Positions 26,999 through 41,100 are shown, counted from the stretch's first letter. The stretch is DNA of 64,000 nt from Litoditis marina (GCA_964036275.1 CAXIWQ010000007.1:48003-112002); one strand, 5' to 3'. Notes: generated from the sequence alone by a model not told the origin. Numbers and translations are program-made.

Positions 26999-29680
26999 AT
27001 GTTAGTTGTTACTATAAGTGGAAAGATAGTCCAATTAAGTAGTAACAGCGTACTAAAGGTTTTTCATGTATACAAGCTCTGTATCGAAACTCAGAAAGTT
27101 CGAATTTTGGCCGCGCTGATATTGAATCGGCCGGATTTCGAAGTTTTCACAGGTCAATCTGAAGATTGTACGAAGGCCAATTGTTTCATAATAGTTGTTA
27201 CAATAAGTGGGAAGATAGTCCAATTGAGTAGTAACAGTGTACTAAAGGTTTTTCATGTATACAAGCTCTGTATCGAAACTCAGAAAGTTCGAATTTTGGC
27301 CGCGCTGATATTCAATCGGCCGGATTCCGAAGTTCTCACAGGTCAATCTGAAGATTGTACGAAGGCCAATTGTTTCATAATAGTTGTGACCATAAGTGGG
27401 AAGATAGTCCAATTGAGTAGTAACAGTGTACTAAAGGTTTTACATGTATACAAGCTCTGTATCGAAACTCAGAAAGTTCGAATTTTGGCCGCGCTGATAT
27501 TCAATCGGCCGGATTCCGAAGTTTTCACAGGTCAATCTGAAGATTGTACGAAGGCCAATTGTTTCATAATAGTTGTTACAATAAGTGGGAAGGTAGTCCA
27601 ATTGAGTAGTAACAGTGCACTAAAGGTTTTACATGTATACAAGCTCTGTATCGAAACTCAGAAAGTTCGAATTTTGGCCGCGCTGATATTCAATCGGCCG
27701 GATTCCGAAGTTTTCACAGGTCAATCTGAAGATTGTACGAAGGCCAATTGTTTCATAATAGTTGTTACAATAAGTGGAAAGATAGTCCAATTAAGTAGTA
27801 ACAGCGTACTAAAGGTTTTTCATGTATACAAGCTCTGTATCGAAACTCAGAAAGTTCGAATTTTGGCCGCGCTGATATTCAATCGGCCGGATTCCGAACT
27901 TTTCACAGGTCAATCTGAAGATTGTAAGAAAACCAATTGTTTCATGGTAGTTGTTACCATAAGTGGAAAGATAGTCCAATTAAGTAGTAACAGTGTACTA
28001 AAGGTTTTTCATGTATACAAGCTCTGTATCGAAACTCAGAAAGTTCGAATTTTGGCCGCGCTGATATTCAATCGGCCGGATTCCGAAGTTTTCACAGGTC
28101 AATCTGAAGATTGTAAGAAAACCAATTGTTTCATGGTAGTTGTTACTATAAGTGGGGAGATGGTCCAATTGAGTAGTAACAGTGTACTACAGGTTTTTCA
28201 TGTATACAAGCTCTGTATCGAAACTCAGAAAGTTCCAATTTTGGCCGCGCTGATATTCAATCGGCCGGATTCCGAAGTTTTCACAGGTCAATCTGAAGAT
28301 TGTAAGGAAACCAATTGTTTCATAATAGTTGTTACAATAAGTGGGAAGATAGTTCAATTAAGTGGTAACAGTGTACGGAAGGTTTTTCATGTATACAAGC
28401 TCTGTATCGAAACTCAGAAAGTTCGAATTTTGGCCGCACTGATATTCAATCGGCCGGATTCCGAAGTTCTCACAGGTCAATCTGAAGATTGTACGAAGGC
28501 CAATTGTTTCATAATAGTTGTGACCATAAGTGGAAAGATAGTCCAATTAAGTAGTAACAGTGTACTAAAGGTTTTTCATGTATACAAGCTCTGTATCGAA
28601 ACTCAGAAAGTTCGAATTTTGGCCGCGCTGATATTCAATCGGCCGGATTCCGAAGTTTTCACAGGTCAATCTGAAGATTGTAAGAAAACCAATTGTTTCA
28701 TGGTAGTTGTTACTATAAGTGGGGAGATGGTCCAATTGAGTAGTAACAGTGTACTACAGGTTTTTCATGTATACAAGCTCTGTATCGAAACTCAGAAAGT
28801 TCCAATTTTGGCCGCGCTGATATTCAATCGGCCGGATTCCGAAGTTTTCACAGGTCAATCTGAAGATTGTAAGGAAACCAATTGTTTCATAATAGTTGTT
28901 ACAATAAGTGGGAAGATAGTTCAATTAAGTGGTAACAGTGTACGGAAGGTTTTTCATGTATACAAGCTCTGTATCGAAACTCAGAAAGTTCGAATTTTGG
29001 CCGCACTGATATTCAATCGGCCGGATTCCGAAGTTCTCACAGGTCAATCTGAAGATTGTACGAAGGCCAATTGTTTCATAATAGTTGTGACCATAAGTGG
29101 AAAGATAGTCCAATTGAGTAGTAACAGTGTACTAAAGGTTTTACATGTATACAAGCTCTGTATCGAAACTCAGAAAGTTCGAATTTTGGCCGCGCTGATA
29201 TTCAATCGGCCGGATTCCGAAGTTTTCACAGGTCAATCTGAAGATTGTAAGGAAACCAATTGTTTCATAATAGTTGTTACAATAAGTGGGAAGATAGTTC
29301 AATTAAGTGGTAACAGTGTACGGAAGGTTTTTCATGTATACAAGCTCTGTATCGAAACTCAGAAAGTTCGAATTTTGGCCGCACTGATATTCAATCGGCC
29401 GGATTCCGAAGTTCTCACAGGTCAATCTGAAGATTGTACGAAGGCCAATTGTTTCATAATAGTTGTGACCATAAGTGGAAAGATAGTCCAATTGAGTAGT
29501 AACAGTGTACTAAAGGTTTTACATGTATACAAGCTCTGTATCGAAACTCAGAAAGTTCGAATTTTGGCCGCGCTGATATTCAATCGGCCGGATTCCGAAG
29601 TTTTCACAGGTCAATCTGAAGATTGTAAGAAAACCAATTGTTTCATGGTAGTTGTGACCATAAGTGGGAAGATAGTCTAA
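26999..29680 (+). other. Second longest satellite ORF (893 codons), probably not a gene
   Basis: Fourteen 63-codon units of the same kind in block 2, starting at ATGTTAGTTG just after a stop-bearing monomer (GATTGTAAATAGG near 26985) and ending where CCAATTG has become CTAATTG (TAA, 29678-29680). Here the common unit ending is EDCTKANCFIIVV rather than EDCKKTNCFMVVV. The ending by point mutation and the start behind a shared stop monomer fit chance frame survival in a satellite. Confidence 0.3.
28140..29550 (+). repeat. Satellite A short-period duplications (567 and 378 bp)
   Basis: The monomer pair containing GTGTACGGAAGG and GAAGTTCTCACAGG recurs with spacings of 567 bp (3 monomers) and then 378 bp (2 monomers), seen at 28358, 28925 and 29303. 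The ACTACAGG monomer occurs near 28188 and 28755 (567 bp) but not in the third copy, so the last step duplicated only part of the unit. A related pair lies near 24770 and 25525. Confidence 0.82.
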
Positions 29681-31254
29681 TTGAGAAGTAACAGTGTACT
29701 AAAGGTTTTACATGTATACAAGCTCTGTATCAAAACTCAGAAAGTTCGAATTTTGGCCGCGCTGATATTGAATCGGCCGGATTTCGAAGTTTTCACAGGT
29801 CAATCTGAAGATTGTACGAAGGCCAATTGTTTCATAATAGTTGTTACAATAAGTGGGAAGATAGTCCAATTGAGAAGTAACAGTGTACTAAAGGTTTTTC
29901 ATGTATACAAGCTCTGTATCGAAACTCAGAAAGTTCGAATTTTGGCCGCGCTGATATTGAATCGGCCGGATTTCGAAGTTTTCACAGGTCAATCTGAAGA
30001 TTGTACGAAGGCCAATTGTTTCATAATAGTTGTTACAATAAGTGGGAAGATAGTCCAATTGAGAAGTAACAGTGTACTAAAGGTTTTTCATGTATACAAG
30101 CTCTGTATCGAAACTCAGAAAGCTCGAATTTTGGCCGCGCTGATATTGAATCGGCCGGATTTCGAAGTTTTCACAGGTCAATCTGAAGATTGTAAGGAGG
30201 CCAATTGTTTCATGGTAGTTGTGACCATAAGTGGGAAGATAGTCCAATTGAGTAGTAACAGTGTACTTAAGGTTTTTCATGTATACAAGCTCTGTATCGA
30301 AACTCAGAAAGTTCGAATTTTGGCCGCGCTGATATTGAATCGGCCGGATTTCGAAGTTTTCACCGGTCAATCTGAAGATTGTAAGGAGGCCAATTGTTTC
30401 AAGTTAGTTGTTACTATAAGTGGAAAGATAGTCCAATTAAGTAGTAATAGCGTACTAAAGGTTTTTCATGTATACAAGCTCTGTATCGAAACTCAGAAAG
30501 TTCGAATTTTGGCCGCGCTGATATTGAATCGGCCGGATTTCGAAGTTTTCACCGGTCAATCTGAAGATTGTAAGGAGGCCAATTGTTTCATGGTAGTTGT
30601 GACCATAAGTGGGAAGATAGTCCAATTGAGTAGTAACAGTGTACTGAAGGTTTTACATGTATACAAGCTCTGTATCGAAACTCAGAAAGTTCGAATTTTG
30701 GCCGCGCTGATATTGAATCGGCCGGATTTCGAAGTTTTCACCGGTCAATCTGAAGATTGTAAGGAGGCCAATTGTTTCATGGTAGTTGTGACCATAAGTG
30801 GAAAGATAGTCCAATTGAGTAGTAACAGTGTACTAAAGGTTTTTCATGTATTCCAGCTCTGTATCGAAACTCAAAAGTTCGAATTTTGGCCGCGCTGATA
30901 TTGAATCGGCCGGATTTCGAAGTTTTCACCGGTCAACCTGAAGATTGTAAATAGGTCAATTGTTTCAAGTTAGTTGTTACTATAAGTGGAAAGATAGTCC
31001 AATTAAGTAGTAATAGCGTACTAAAGGTTTTTCATGTATACAAGCTCTGTATCGAAACTCAGAAAGTTCGAATTTTGGCCGCGCTGATATTCAATCGGCC
31101 GGATTCCGAAGTTTTCACAGGTCAATCTGAAGATTGTAAGAAAACCAATTGTTTCATGGTAGTTGTTACTATAAGTGGGAAGATAGTCCAATCAAGTAGT
31201 AACAGTGTACTAAAGGTTTTTCATGTAGACAAGCTCTGTATCGAAACTCAGAAA

Positions 31255-31286
31255 GTTCGAATTTTGGCCGGTTCGAATTTTGGCCG
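31255..31286 (+). repeat. 16-bp internal tandem duplication in a satellite A monomer, copy 1
   Basis: GTTCGAATTTTGGCCG is present twice in direct succession, at 31255-31270 and 31271-31286, which makes this monomer 205 bp instead of 189. The two copies are identical, and the frame changes by +1. The same monomer carries CATGTAGACAAG in place of CATGTATACAAG. Confidence 0.92.
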
Positions 31287-32026
31287 CGCTGATATTCAAT
31301 CGGCCGGATTCCGAAGTTTTCACAGGTCAATCTGAAGATTGTAAGAAAACCAATTGTTTCATGGTAGTTGTTACTATAAGTGGGGAGATAGTCCATTTAA
31401 GTAGTACCAGTGTACTAAAGGTTTTTCATGTATACAAGCTCTGTATCAAAACTCAGAAGGTTCGAATTTTGGCCACGCTGATATTCAATCGGCCGGATTC
31501 CGAAGTTTTCACAGGTCAATCTGAAGATTGTAAGAAAACCAATTGTTTCATGGTAGTTGTTACTATAAGTGGGGAGATAGTCCAATTAAGTAGTAACAGT
31601 GTCCTAAAGGTTGTTCATGTATACAAGCTCTGTATCGAAACTCAGAAAGTTCGAATTTTGGCCGCGCTGATATTCAATCGGCCGGATTCCGAAGTTTTCA
31701 CCGGTCAACCTGAAGATTGTAAATAGGTCAATTGTTTCAAGTTAGTTGTTACTATAAGTGGAAAGACAGTCCAATTAAGTAGTAATAGCGTACTAAAGGT
31801 TTTTCATGTATACAAGCTCTGTATCGAAACTCAGAAAGTTCGAATTTTGGCCGCGCTGATATTCAATCGCCCGGATTCCGAAGTTTTCACAGGTCAATCT
31901 GAAGATTGTAAGAAAACCAATTGTTTCATGGTAGTTGTTACTATAAGTGGGAAGATAGTCCAATCAAGTAGTAACAGTGTACTAAAGGTTTTTCATGTAG
32001 ACAAGCTCTGTATAGAAACTCAGAAA

Positions 32027-32058
32027 GTTCGAATTTTGGCCGGGTCGAATTTTGGCCG
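32027..32058 (+). repeat. 16-bp internal tandem duplication, copy 2
   Basis: The same enlarged monomer occurs 772 bp downstream of copy 1, which is 4 x 189 + 16. The second 16-mer reads GGTCGAATTTTGGCCG, with one T to G change relative to 31271-31286. Confidence 0.92.
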
Positions 32059-33175
32059 CGCTGATATTCAATCGGCCGGATTCCGAAGTTTTCACAGGTC
32101 AATCTGAAGATTGTAAGAAAACCAATTGTTTCATGGTAGTTGTTACTATAAGTGGGCAGATAGTCCATTTAAGTAGTACCAGTGTACTAAAGGTTTTTCA
32201 TGTATACAAGCTCTGTATCAAAACTCAGAAGGTTCGAATTTTGGCCGCGCTGATATTCAATCGGCCGGATTCCGAAGTTTTCACAGGTCAATCTGAAGAT
32301 TGTAAGAAAACCAATTGTTTCATGGTAGTTGTTACTATAAGTGGGGAGATAGTCCAATTAAGTAGTAACAGTGTCCTAAAGGTTTTTCATGTATACAAGC
32401 TCTGTATCGAAACTCAGAAAGTTCGAATTTTGGCCGCGCTGATATTGAATCGGCCGGATTTCGAAGTTTTCACCGGTCAATCTGAAGATTGTAAGGAGGC
32501 CAATTGTTTCATGGTAGTTGTTACCATAAGTGGGAAGATAGTCCAATTGAGTAGTAACAGTGTACTAAAGGTTTACATGTATACAAGCTCTGTATCGAAA
32601 CTCAGAAAGTTCGAATTTTGGCCGCGCTGATATTGAATCGGCCGGATTTCGAAGTTTTCACCGGTCAATCTGAAGATTGTAAGAAAACCAATTGTTTCAT
32701 GGTAGTTGTTACTATAAGTGGAGAGATAGTCCATTTAAGTAGTACCCGTGTACTAAAGGTTTTTCATGTATACAAGCTCTGTATCAAAACTCAGAAGGTT
32801 CGAATTTTGGCCGCGCTGATATTCAATCGGCCGGATTCCGAAGTTTTCACCGGTCAACCTGAAGATTGTAAATAGGTCAATTGTTTCAAGTTAGTTGTTA
32901 CTATAAGTGGAAAGATAGTCCAATTAAGTAGTAATAGCGTACTAAAGGTTTTTCATGTATACAAGCTCTGTATCGAAACTCAGAAAGTTCGAATTTTGGC
33001 CGCGCTGATATTCAATCGGCCGGATTCCGAAGTTTTCACAGGTCAATCTGAAGATTGTAAGAAAACCAATTGTTTCATGGTAGTTGTTACTATAAGTGGG
33101 AAGATAGTCCAATCAAGTAGTAACAGTGTACTAAAGGTTTTTCATGTAGACAAGCTCTGTATCGAAACTCAGAAA

Positions 33176-33207
33176 GTTCGAATTTTGGCCGGGTCGAATT
33201 TTGGCCG
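33176..33207 (+). repeat. 16-bp internal tandem duplication, copy 3
   Basis: The third enlarged monomer lies 1149 bp after copy 2: six monomers plus 16 bp, minus one base lost in GGTTTACATG near 32573. It carries the same T to G change as copy 2, so copies 2 and 3 share a more recent ancestor than either does with copy 1. Confidence 0.92.
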
Positions 33208-34635
33208 CGCTGATATTCAATCGGCCGGATTCCGAAGTTTTCACAGGTCAATCTGAAGATTGTAAGAAAACCAATTGTTTCATGGTAGTTGTTACTATAA
33301 GTGGGCAGATAGTCCATTTAAGTAGTACCAGTGTACTAAATGTTTTTCATGTATACAAGCTCTGTATCAAAACTCAGAAGGTTCGAATTTTGGCCGCGCT
33401 GATATTCAATCGGCCGGATTCCGAAGTTTTCACAGGTCAATCTGAAGATTGTAAGAAAACCAATTGTTTCATGGTAGTTGTTACTAAAAGTGGGGAGATA
33501 GTCCAATTAAGTAGTAACAGTGTCCTAAAGGTTTTTCATGTATACAAGCTCTGTATCGAAACTCAGAAAGTTCGAATTTTGGCCGCGCTGATATTGAATC
33601 GGCCGGATTTCGAAGTTTTCACCGGTCAATCTGAAGATTGTAAGGAGGCCAATTGTTTCATGGTAGTTGTTACCATAAGTGGGAAGATAGTCCAATTGAG
33701 TAGTAACAGTGTACTAAAGGTTTTACATGTATACAAGCTCTGTATCGAAACTCAGAAAGTTCGAATTTTGGCCGCGCTGATATTGAATCGGCCGGATTTC
33801 GAAGTTTTCACCGGTCAATCTGAAGATTGTAAGGAGGCCAATTGTTTCATCGTAGTTGTGACCATAAGTGGGAAGATAGTCCAATTGAGTAGTAACAGCG
33901 TACTAAAGGTTTTACATGTATACAAGCTCTTTATCGAAACTCAGAAAGTTCGAATTTTGGCCGCGCTGATCGGCCGGATTTCGAAGTTTTCACCGGTCAA
34001 CCTGAAGATTGTAAATAGGTCAATTGTTTCAAGTTAGTTGTTACTATAAGTGGAAAGATAGTCCAATTAAGTAGTAACAGCGTACTAAAGGTTTTTCATG
34101 TTTACAAGCTCTGTATCGAAACTCAGAAAGTTCGAATTTTGGCCGCGCTGATATTCAATCGGCCGGATTCCGAAGTTTTCACAGGTCAATCTAAAGATTG
34201 TAAAAAAACAAATTGTTTCATGATGGTTGTTACTATAAGTGGGGAGATAGTCCAACTGAGTAGTAACAGTGTACTAAAGGTTTTTCATGTTGACAAGCTC
34301 TGTATCGAAACTCAGAAAGTTCGAATTTTGGCCGCGCTGATATTGAATCGGCCGGATTTCGAAGTTTTCACAGGTCAATCTGAAGATTGTACGAAGGCAA
34401 ATTGTTTCATAATAGTTGTTACAATAAGTGGGAAGATAGTCCAATTAAGTGGTAACAGTGTACGGAAGGTTTTTCATGTATACAAGCTCTGTATCGAAAC
34501 TCAGAAAGTTCGAATTTTGGCCGCGCTGATATTCAATCGGCCGGGTTCCGAAGTTTTCACCGGTCAACCTGAAGATTGCAAATAGGTCAATTGTTTCATG
34601 TTAGTTGTTACTATAAGTGGAAAGATAGTCCAATT

Positions 34636-34650
34636 AAGTAGTTTCGATAC
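34636..34650. other. Orientation switch 2 in satellite A (forward to reverse)
   Basis: The forward monomer proceeds through GATAGTCCAATTAAGTAGT and should continue AACAG. Instead TTTCGATACAGAGC of the reverse orientation follows. Only AGT (34640-34642) is shared between the two sides. The switch is internal to a monomer and falls at a different monomer position from switch 1, so this is not a simple symmetric join. Confidence 0.9.
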
Positions 34651-35120
34651 AGAGCTTGTATACATGAAAAACCTTTAGTACACTGTTACTACTCAATTGG
34701 ACTATCTCCCCACTTACAGGAACAACTACCATGAATCAATTGGTTTTCTTACAATCTTCAGATTGACCTGTGAAAACTTCGGAATCCGGCCGATTCAATA
34801 TCAGCGCGGCCAAAATTCGAACTTTCTGAGTTTCGATACAGAGCTTGTATACATGAAAAATCTTTAGTACACTGTTACTACTCAATTGGACTATTTTCCC
34901 ACTTTTGGTAACAACTACCATGAAACAATTGGTTTTCTTACAATCTTCAGATTGACCTGTGAAAACTTCGGAATCCGGCCGATTGAATATCAGCGCGGCC
35001 AAAATTCGAACTTTCTGAGTTTCGATACAGAGCTTGTAAACATGAAAAACCTTTAGTACACTGTTACTACTCAATTGGACTATCTTCCCACGTATGGTCA
35101 CAACTAACATGAAACAATTG

Positions 35121-38100
35121 ACCTATTTACAATCTTCAGATTGACCGGTGAAAACTTCGAAATCCGGCCGATTCAATATCAGCGCGGCCAAAATTCGAAC
35201 TTTCTGAGTTTCGATACAGAGCTTGTATACATGTTAAACCTTCAGTACACTGTTAGTACTCAATTGGACTATCTTCCCACTTATGGTCACAACTACCATG
35301 AAACAATTGGCCTCCTTACAATCTTCAGATTGACCGGTGAAAACTTCGAAATCCGGCCGATTCAATATCAGCGCGGCCAAAATTCGAACTTTCTGAGTTT
35401 CGATACAGAGCTTGTATACATGAAAAATCTTTAGTACACTGTTACTACTCAATTGGACTATTTTCCCACTTATGGTAACAACTACCATGAAACAATTGGT
35501 TTTCTTACAATCTTCACATTGACCTGTGAAAACTTCGGAATCCGGCCGATTGAATATCAGCGCGGCCAAAATTCGAACTTTCTGAGTTTCGATACAGAGC
35601 TTGTAAACATGAAAAACCTTTAGTACGCTGTTACTACTCAATTGGACTATCTTCCCACTTATGGTAACAACTACCATGAAACAATTGGCCTCCTTACAAT
35701 CTTCAGATTGACCGGTGAAAACTTCGGAATCCGGCCGATTGAATATCAGCGCGGCCGAAATTCGAACTTTCTGAGTTTCGATACAGAGCTTGTATACATG
35801 AAACACCTTTAGTACACTGTTACTACTCAATTGGACTATCTTCCCACTCATTGTAACAACTATTATGAAACAATTGGCCTTCGTACAATCTTCAGATTGA
35901 CCTGTGAAAACTTCGAAATCCGGCCGATTCAATATCAGCGCGGCCAAAATTCGAACTTTCTGAGTTTCGATACAGAGCTTGTATACATGAAAAACCTTTA
36001 GTACACTGTTACTACTCAATTGGACTATCTTCCCACTCATTGTAACAACTATTATGAAACAATTGGCCTTCGTACAATCTTCAGATTGACCTGTGAAAAC
36101 TTCGAAATCCGGCCGATTCAATATCAGCGGCCAAAATTCGAACTTTCTGAGTTTCGATACAGAGCTTGTATACATGAAAAACCTTTAGTACACTGTTACT
36201 ACTCAATTGGACTATCTTTCCACGTATGGTCACAACTAACATGAAACAATTGACCTATTTACAATCTTCAGGTTGACCGGTGAAAACTTCGGAACCCGGC
36301 CGATTGAATATCAGCGCGGCCAAAATTCGAACTTTCTGAGTTTCGATACAGAGCTTGTATACATGAAAAACCTTTAGTGCACTGTTACTACTCAATTGGA
36401 CTACCTTCCCACTTATTGTAACAACTATTATGAAACAATTGGCCTTCGTACAATCTTCAGATTGACCTGTGAAAACTTCGAAATCCGGCCGATTCAATAT
36501 CAGCGCGGCCAAAATTCGAACTTTCTGAGTTTCGATACAGAGCTTGTATACATGAAAAACCTTCCGTACACTGTTACCACTTAATTGAACTATCTTCCCA
36601 CTTATTGTAACAACTATTATGAAACAATTGGTTTTCTTACAATCTTCAGATTGACCTGTGAAAACTTCGGAATCCGGCCGATTGAATATCAGCGCGGCCA
36701 AAATTCGAACTTTCTGAGTTTCGATACAGAGGTTGTATACATGAAAAACCTTTAGTACACTGTTACTACTCAACTGGACTATCTTTCCACTTATGGTCAT
36801 AACTACCATGAAACAATTGGCCTCCTTACAATCTTCAGATTGACCGGTGAAAACTTCGAAATCCGGCCGATTCAATATCAGCGCGGCCAAAATTCGAACT
36901 TTCTGAGTTTCGATACAGAGCTTGTATACATGTAAAACCTTCAGTACACTGTTAGTACTCAATTGGACTATCTTCCCACTTATGGTCACAACTACCATGA
37001 AACAATTGGCCTCCTTACAATCTTCAGATTGACCGGTGAAAACTTCGAAATCCGTCCGATTCAATATCAGCGCGGCCAAAATTCAAACTTTCTGAGTTTC
37101 GATACAGAGCTTGTATACATGAAAAACCTTTAGTACACTGTTACTACTCAATTGGACTATCTTCCCACGTATGGTCACAACTAACATGAAACAATTGACC
37201 TATTTACAATCTTCAGGTTGACCGGTGAAAACTTCGGAACCCGGCCGATTCAATATCAGCGCGGCCAAAATTCGAACTTTCTGGGTTTCGATACAGAGCT
37301 TGTATACATGAAAAACCTTTAGTACACTGTTACTTCTCAGTTGGACTATCTCCTCACTTATAGTAACAACTACCATGAAACAATTGGTTTTCTTACAATC
37401 TTCAGATTGACCTGTGAAAACTTCGGAATCCGGCCGATTGAATATCAGCGCGGCCAAAATTTGAACTTTCTGAGTTTCGATACAGAGCTTGTATACATGA
37501 AAAACCTTTAGTACACTGTTACTACTCAATTGGACTATCTTCCCACGTATGGTCACAACTAACATGAAACAATTGGTTTTCTTACAATCCTCAGGTTGAC
37601 CGGTGAAAACTTCGGAACCCGGCCGATTCAATATCAGCGCGGCCAAAATTCGAACTTTCTGGGTTTCGATACAGAGCTTGTATACATGAAAAACCTTTAG
37701 TACACTGTTACTACTCAGTTGGACTATCTCCTCACTTATAGTAACAACTACCATGAAACAATTGGTTTTCTTACAATCTTCAGATTGACCTGTGAAAACT
37801 TCGGAATCCGGCCGATTGAATATCAGCGCGGCCAAAATTCGAACTTTCTGAGTTTCGATACAGAGCTTGTATACATGAAAAACCTTTAGTACACTGTTAC
37901 TACTCAATTGGACTATCTCCCCACTTATAGTAACAACTACCATGAAACAATTGGTTTTCTTACAATCTTCAGATTGACCTGTGAAAACTTCGGAATCCGG
38001 CCGATTGAATATCAGCGCGGCCAAAATTCGAACTTTCTGAGTTTCGATACAGAGGTTGTATACATGAAAAACCTTTAGTACACTGTTACTACTCAATTGG

Positions 38101-41100
38101 ACTATTTTCTCACTTATGGTAACAACTACCATGAAACAATTGGTTTTCTTACAATCTTTAGATTGTTCTGTGAAAACTTCGAAATCCGGCCGATTCAATA
38201 TCAGCGCGGCCAAAATTCGAACTTTCTGGGTTTCGATACAGAGCTTGTATACATGAAAAACCTTTAGTACACTGTTACTACTCAGTTGGACTATCTCCCC
38301 ACTTATAGTAACAACTACCATGAAACAATTGGTTTTCTTACAATCTTCTGATTGACCTGTGAAAACTTCGGAATCCGGCCGATTGAATATCAGCGCGGCC
38401 AAAATTCGAACTTTCTGAGTTTCGATACACAGCTTGTATACATGAAAAACCTTTAGTACACTGTTACTACTCAATTGGACTATCTCCCCACTTATAGGAA
38501 CAACTACCATGAAACAATTGGTTTTCTTACAATCTTCAGATTGACCTGTGAAAACTTCGGAATCCGGCCGATTCAATATCAGCGCGGCCAATATTCGAAC
38601 TTTCTGAGTTTCGATACAGAGCTTGTAAACATGAAAAACCTTTAGTACGCTGTTACTACTCAATTGGACTATCTTCCCACTTATGGTAACAACTACCATG
38701 AAACAATTGGCCTCCTTACAATCTTCAGATTGACCGGTGAAAACTTCGGAATCCGGCCGATTGAATATCAGCGCGGCCGAAATTCGAACTTTCTGAGTTT
38801 CGATACAGAGCTTGTATACATGAAACACCTTTAGTACACTGTTACTACTCAATTGGACTATCTTCCCACTCATTGTAACAACTATTATGAAACAATTGGC
38901 CTTCGTACAATCTTCAGATTGACCTGTGAAAACTTCGAAATCCGGCCGATTCAATATCAGCGCGGCCAAAATTCGAACTTTCTGAGTTTCGATACAGAGC
39001 TTGTATACATGAAAAACCTTTAGTACACTGTTACTACTCAATTGGACTATCTTCCCACTCATTGTAACAACTATTATGAAACAATTGGCCTTCGTACAAT
39101 CTTCAGATTGACCTGTGAAAACTTCGAAATCCGGCCGATTCAATATCAGCGCGGCCAAAATTCGAACTTTCTGAGTTTCGATACAGAGCTTGTATACATG
39201 AAAAACCTTTAGTACACTGTTACTACTCAATTGGACTATCTTTCCACGTATGGTCACAACTAACATGAAACAATTGACCTATTTACAATCTTCAGGTTGA
39301 CCGGTGAAAACTTCGGAACCCGGCCGATTGAATATCAGCGCGGCCAAAATTCGAACTTTCTGAGTTTCGATACAGAGCTTGTATACATGAAAAACCTTTA
39401 GTGCACTGTTACTACTCAATTGGACTACCTTCCCACTTATTGTAACAACTATTATGAAACAATTGGCCTTCGTACAATCTTCAGATTGACCTGTGAAAAC
39501 TTCGAAATCCGGCCGATTCAATATCAGCGCGGCCAAAATTCGAACTTTCTGAGTTTCGATACAGAGCTTGTATACATGAAAAACCTTCCGTACACTGTTA
39601 CCACTTAATTGAACTATCTTCCCACTTATTGTAACAACTATTATGAAACAATTGGTTTTCTTACAATCTTCAGATTGACCTGTGAAAACTTCGGAATCCG
39701 GCCGATTGAATATCAGCGCGGCCAAAATTCGAACTTTCTGAGTTTCGATACAGAGGTTGTATACATGAAAAACCTTTAGTACACTGTTACTACTCAACTG
39801 GACTATCTTTCCACTTATGGTCATAACTACCATGAAACAATTGGCCTCCTTACAATCTTCAGATTGACCGGTGAAAACTTCGAAATCCGGCCGATTCAAT
39901 ATCAGCGCGGCCAAAATTCGAACTTTCTGAGTTTCGATACAGAGCTTGTATACATGTAAAACCTTCAGTACACTGTTAGTACTCAATTGGACTATCTTCC
40001 CACTTATGGTCACAACTACCATGAAACAATTGGCCTCCTTACAATCTTCAGATTGACCGGTGAAAACTTCGAAATCCGTCCGATTCAATATCAGCGCGGC
40101 CAAAATTCAAACTTTCTGAGTTTCGATACAGAGCTTGTATACATGAAAAACCTTTAGTACACTGTTACTACTCAATTGGACTATCTTCCCACGTATGGTC
40201 ACAACTAACATGAAACAATTGACCTATTTACAATCTTCAGGTTGACCGGTGAAAACTTCGGAACCCGGCCGATTCAATATCAGCGCGGCCAAAATTCGAA
40301 CTTTCTGGGTTTCGATACAGAGCTTGTATACATGAAAAACCTTTAGTACACTGTTACTTCTCAGTTGGACTATCTCCTCACTTATAGTAACAACTACCAT
40401 GAAACAATTGGTTTTCTTACAATCTTCAGATTGACCTGTGAAAACTTCGGAATCCGGCCGATTGAATATCAGCGCGGCCAAAATTTGAACTTTCTGAGTT
40501 TCGATACAGAGCTTGTATACATGAAAAACCTTTAGTACACTGTTACTACTCAATTGGACTATCTTCCCACGTATGGTCACAACTAACATGAAACAATTGG
40601 TTTTCTTACAATCCTCAGGTTGACCGGTGAAAACTTCGGAACCCGGCCGATTCAATATCAGCGCGGCCAAAATTCGAACTTTCTGGGTTTCGATACAGAG
40701 CTTGTATACATGAAAAACCTTTAGTACACTGTTACTACTCAGTTGGACTATCTCCTCACTTATAGTAACAACTACCATGAAACAATTGGTTTTCTTACAA
40801 TCTTCAGATTGACCTGTGAAAACTTCGGAATCCGGCCGATTGAATATCAGCGCGGCCAAAATTCGAACTTTCTGAGTTTCGATACAGAGCTTGTATACAT
40901 GAAAAATCTTTAGTACACTGTTACTACTCAATTGGACTATTTTCCCACTTTTGGTAACAACTACCATGAAACAATTGGTTTTCTTACAATCTTCAGATTG
41001 ACCTGTGAAAACTTCGGAATCCGGCCGATTGAATATCAGCGCGGCCAAAATTCGAACTTTCTGAGTTTCGATACAGAGCTTGTAAACATGAAAAACCTTT

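Larger units (their letters stand above)
16558..34641 (+). repeat. Satellite A array, block 2 (189-bp monomers, forward orientation)
   Basis: About 95 monomers of the same 189-bp satellite, reverse-complemented relative to the flanking blocks. Landmarks now read TTTCATGGTAGTTGTTAC, AGTAGTAACAGTGTACTAAA, CATGTATACAAGCTCTG, AAAGTTCGAATTTTGGCC and GAAGTTTTCACAGGTCAA. Several monomer variants are abundant here and rare or absent in the blocks on either side: ACTACAGG for ACTAAAGG, GAAGTTCTCACAGG, CATGTAGACAAG, and monomers enlarged by 16 or 33 bp. A 7-bp deletion removes part of GATATTGAATCGG near 33970. Block 2 therefore had its own amplification history. No gene or transposon is seen. Confidence 0.98.

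Noticed and set aside
16551..34650. Inverted repeat transposon or provirus with 18-kb inside
   Set aside because: The inside is only more satellite A; no transposase, integrase, polymerase or long terminal repeat is present.
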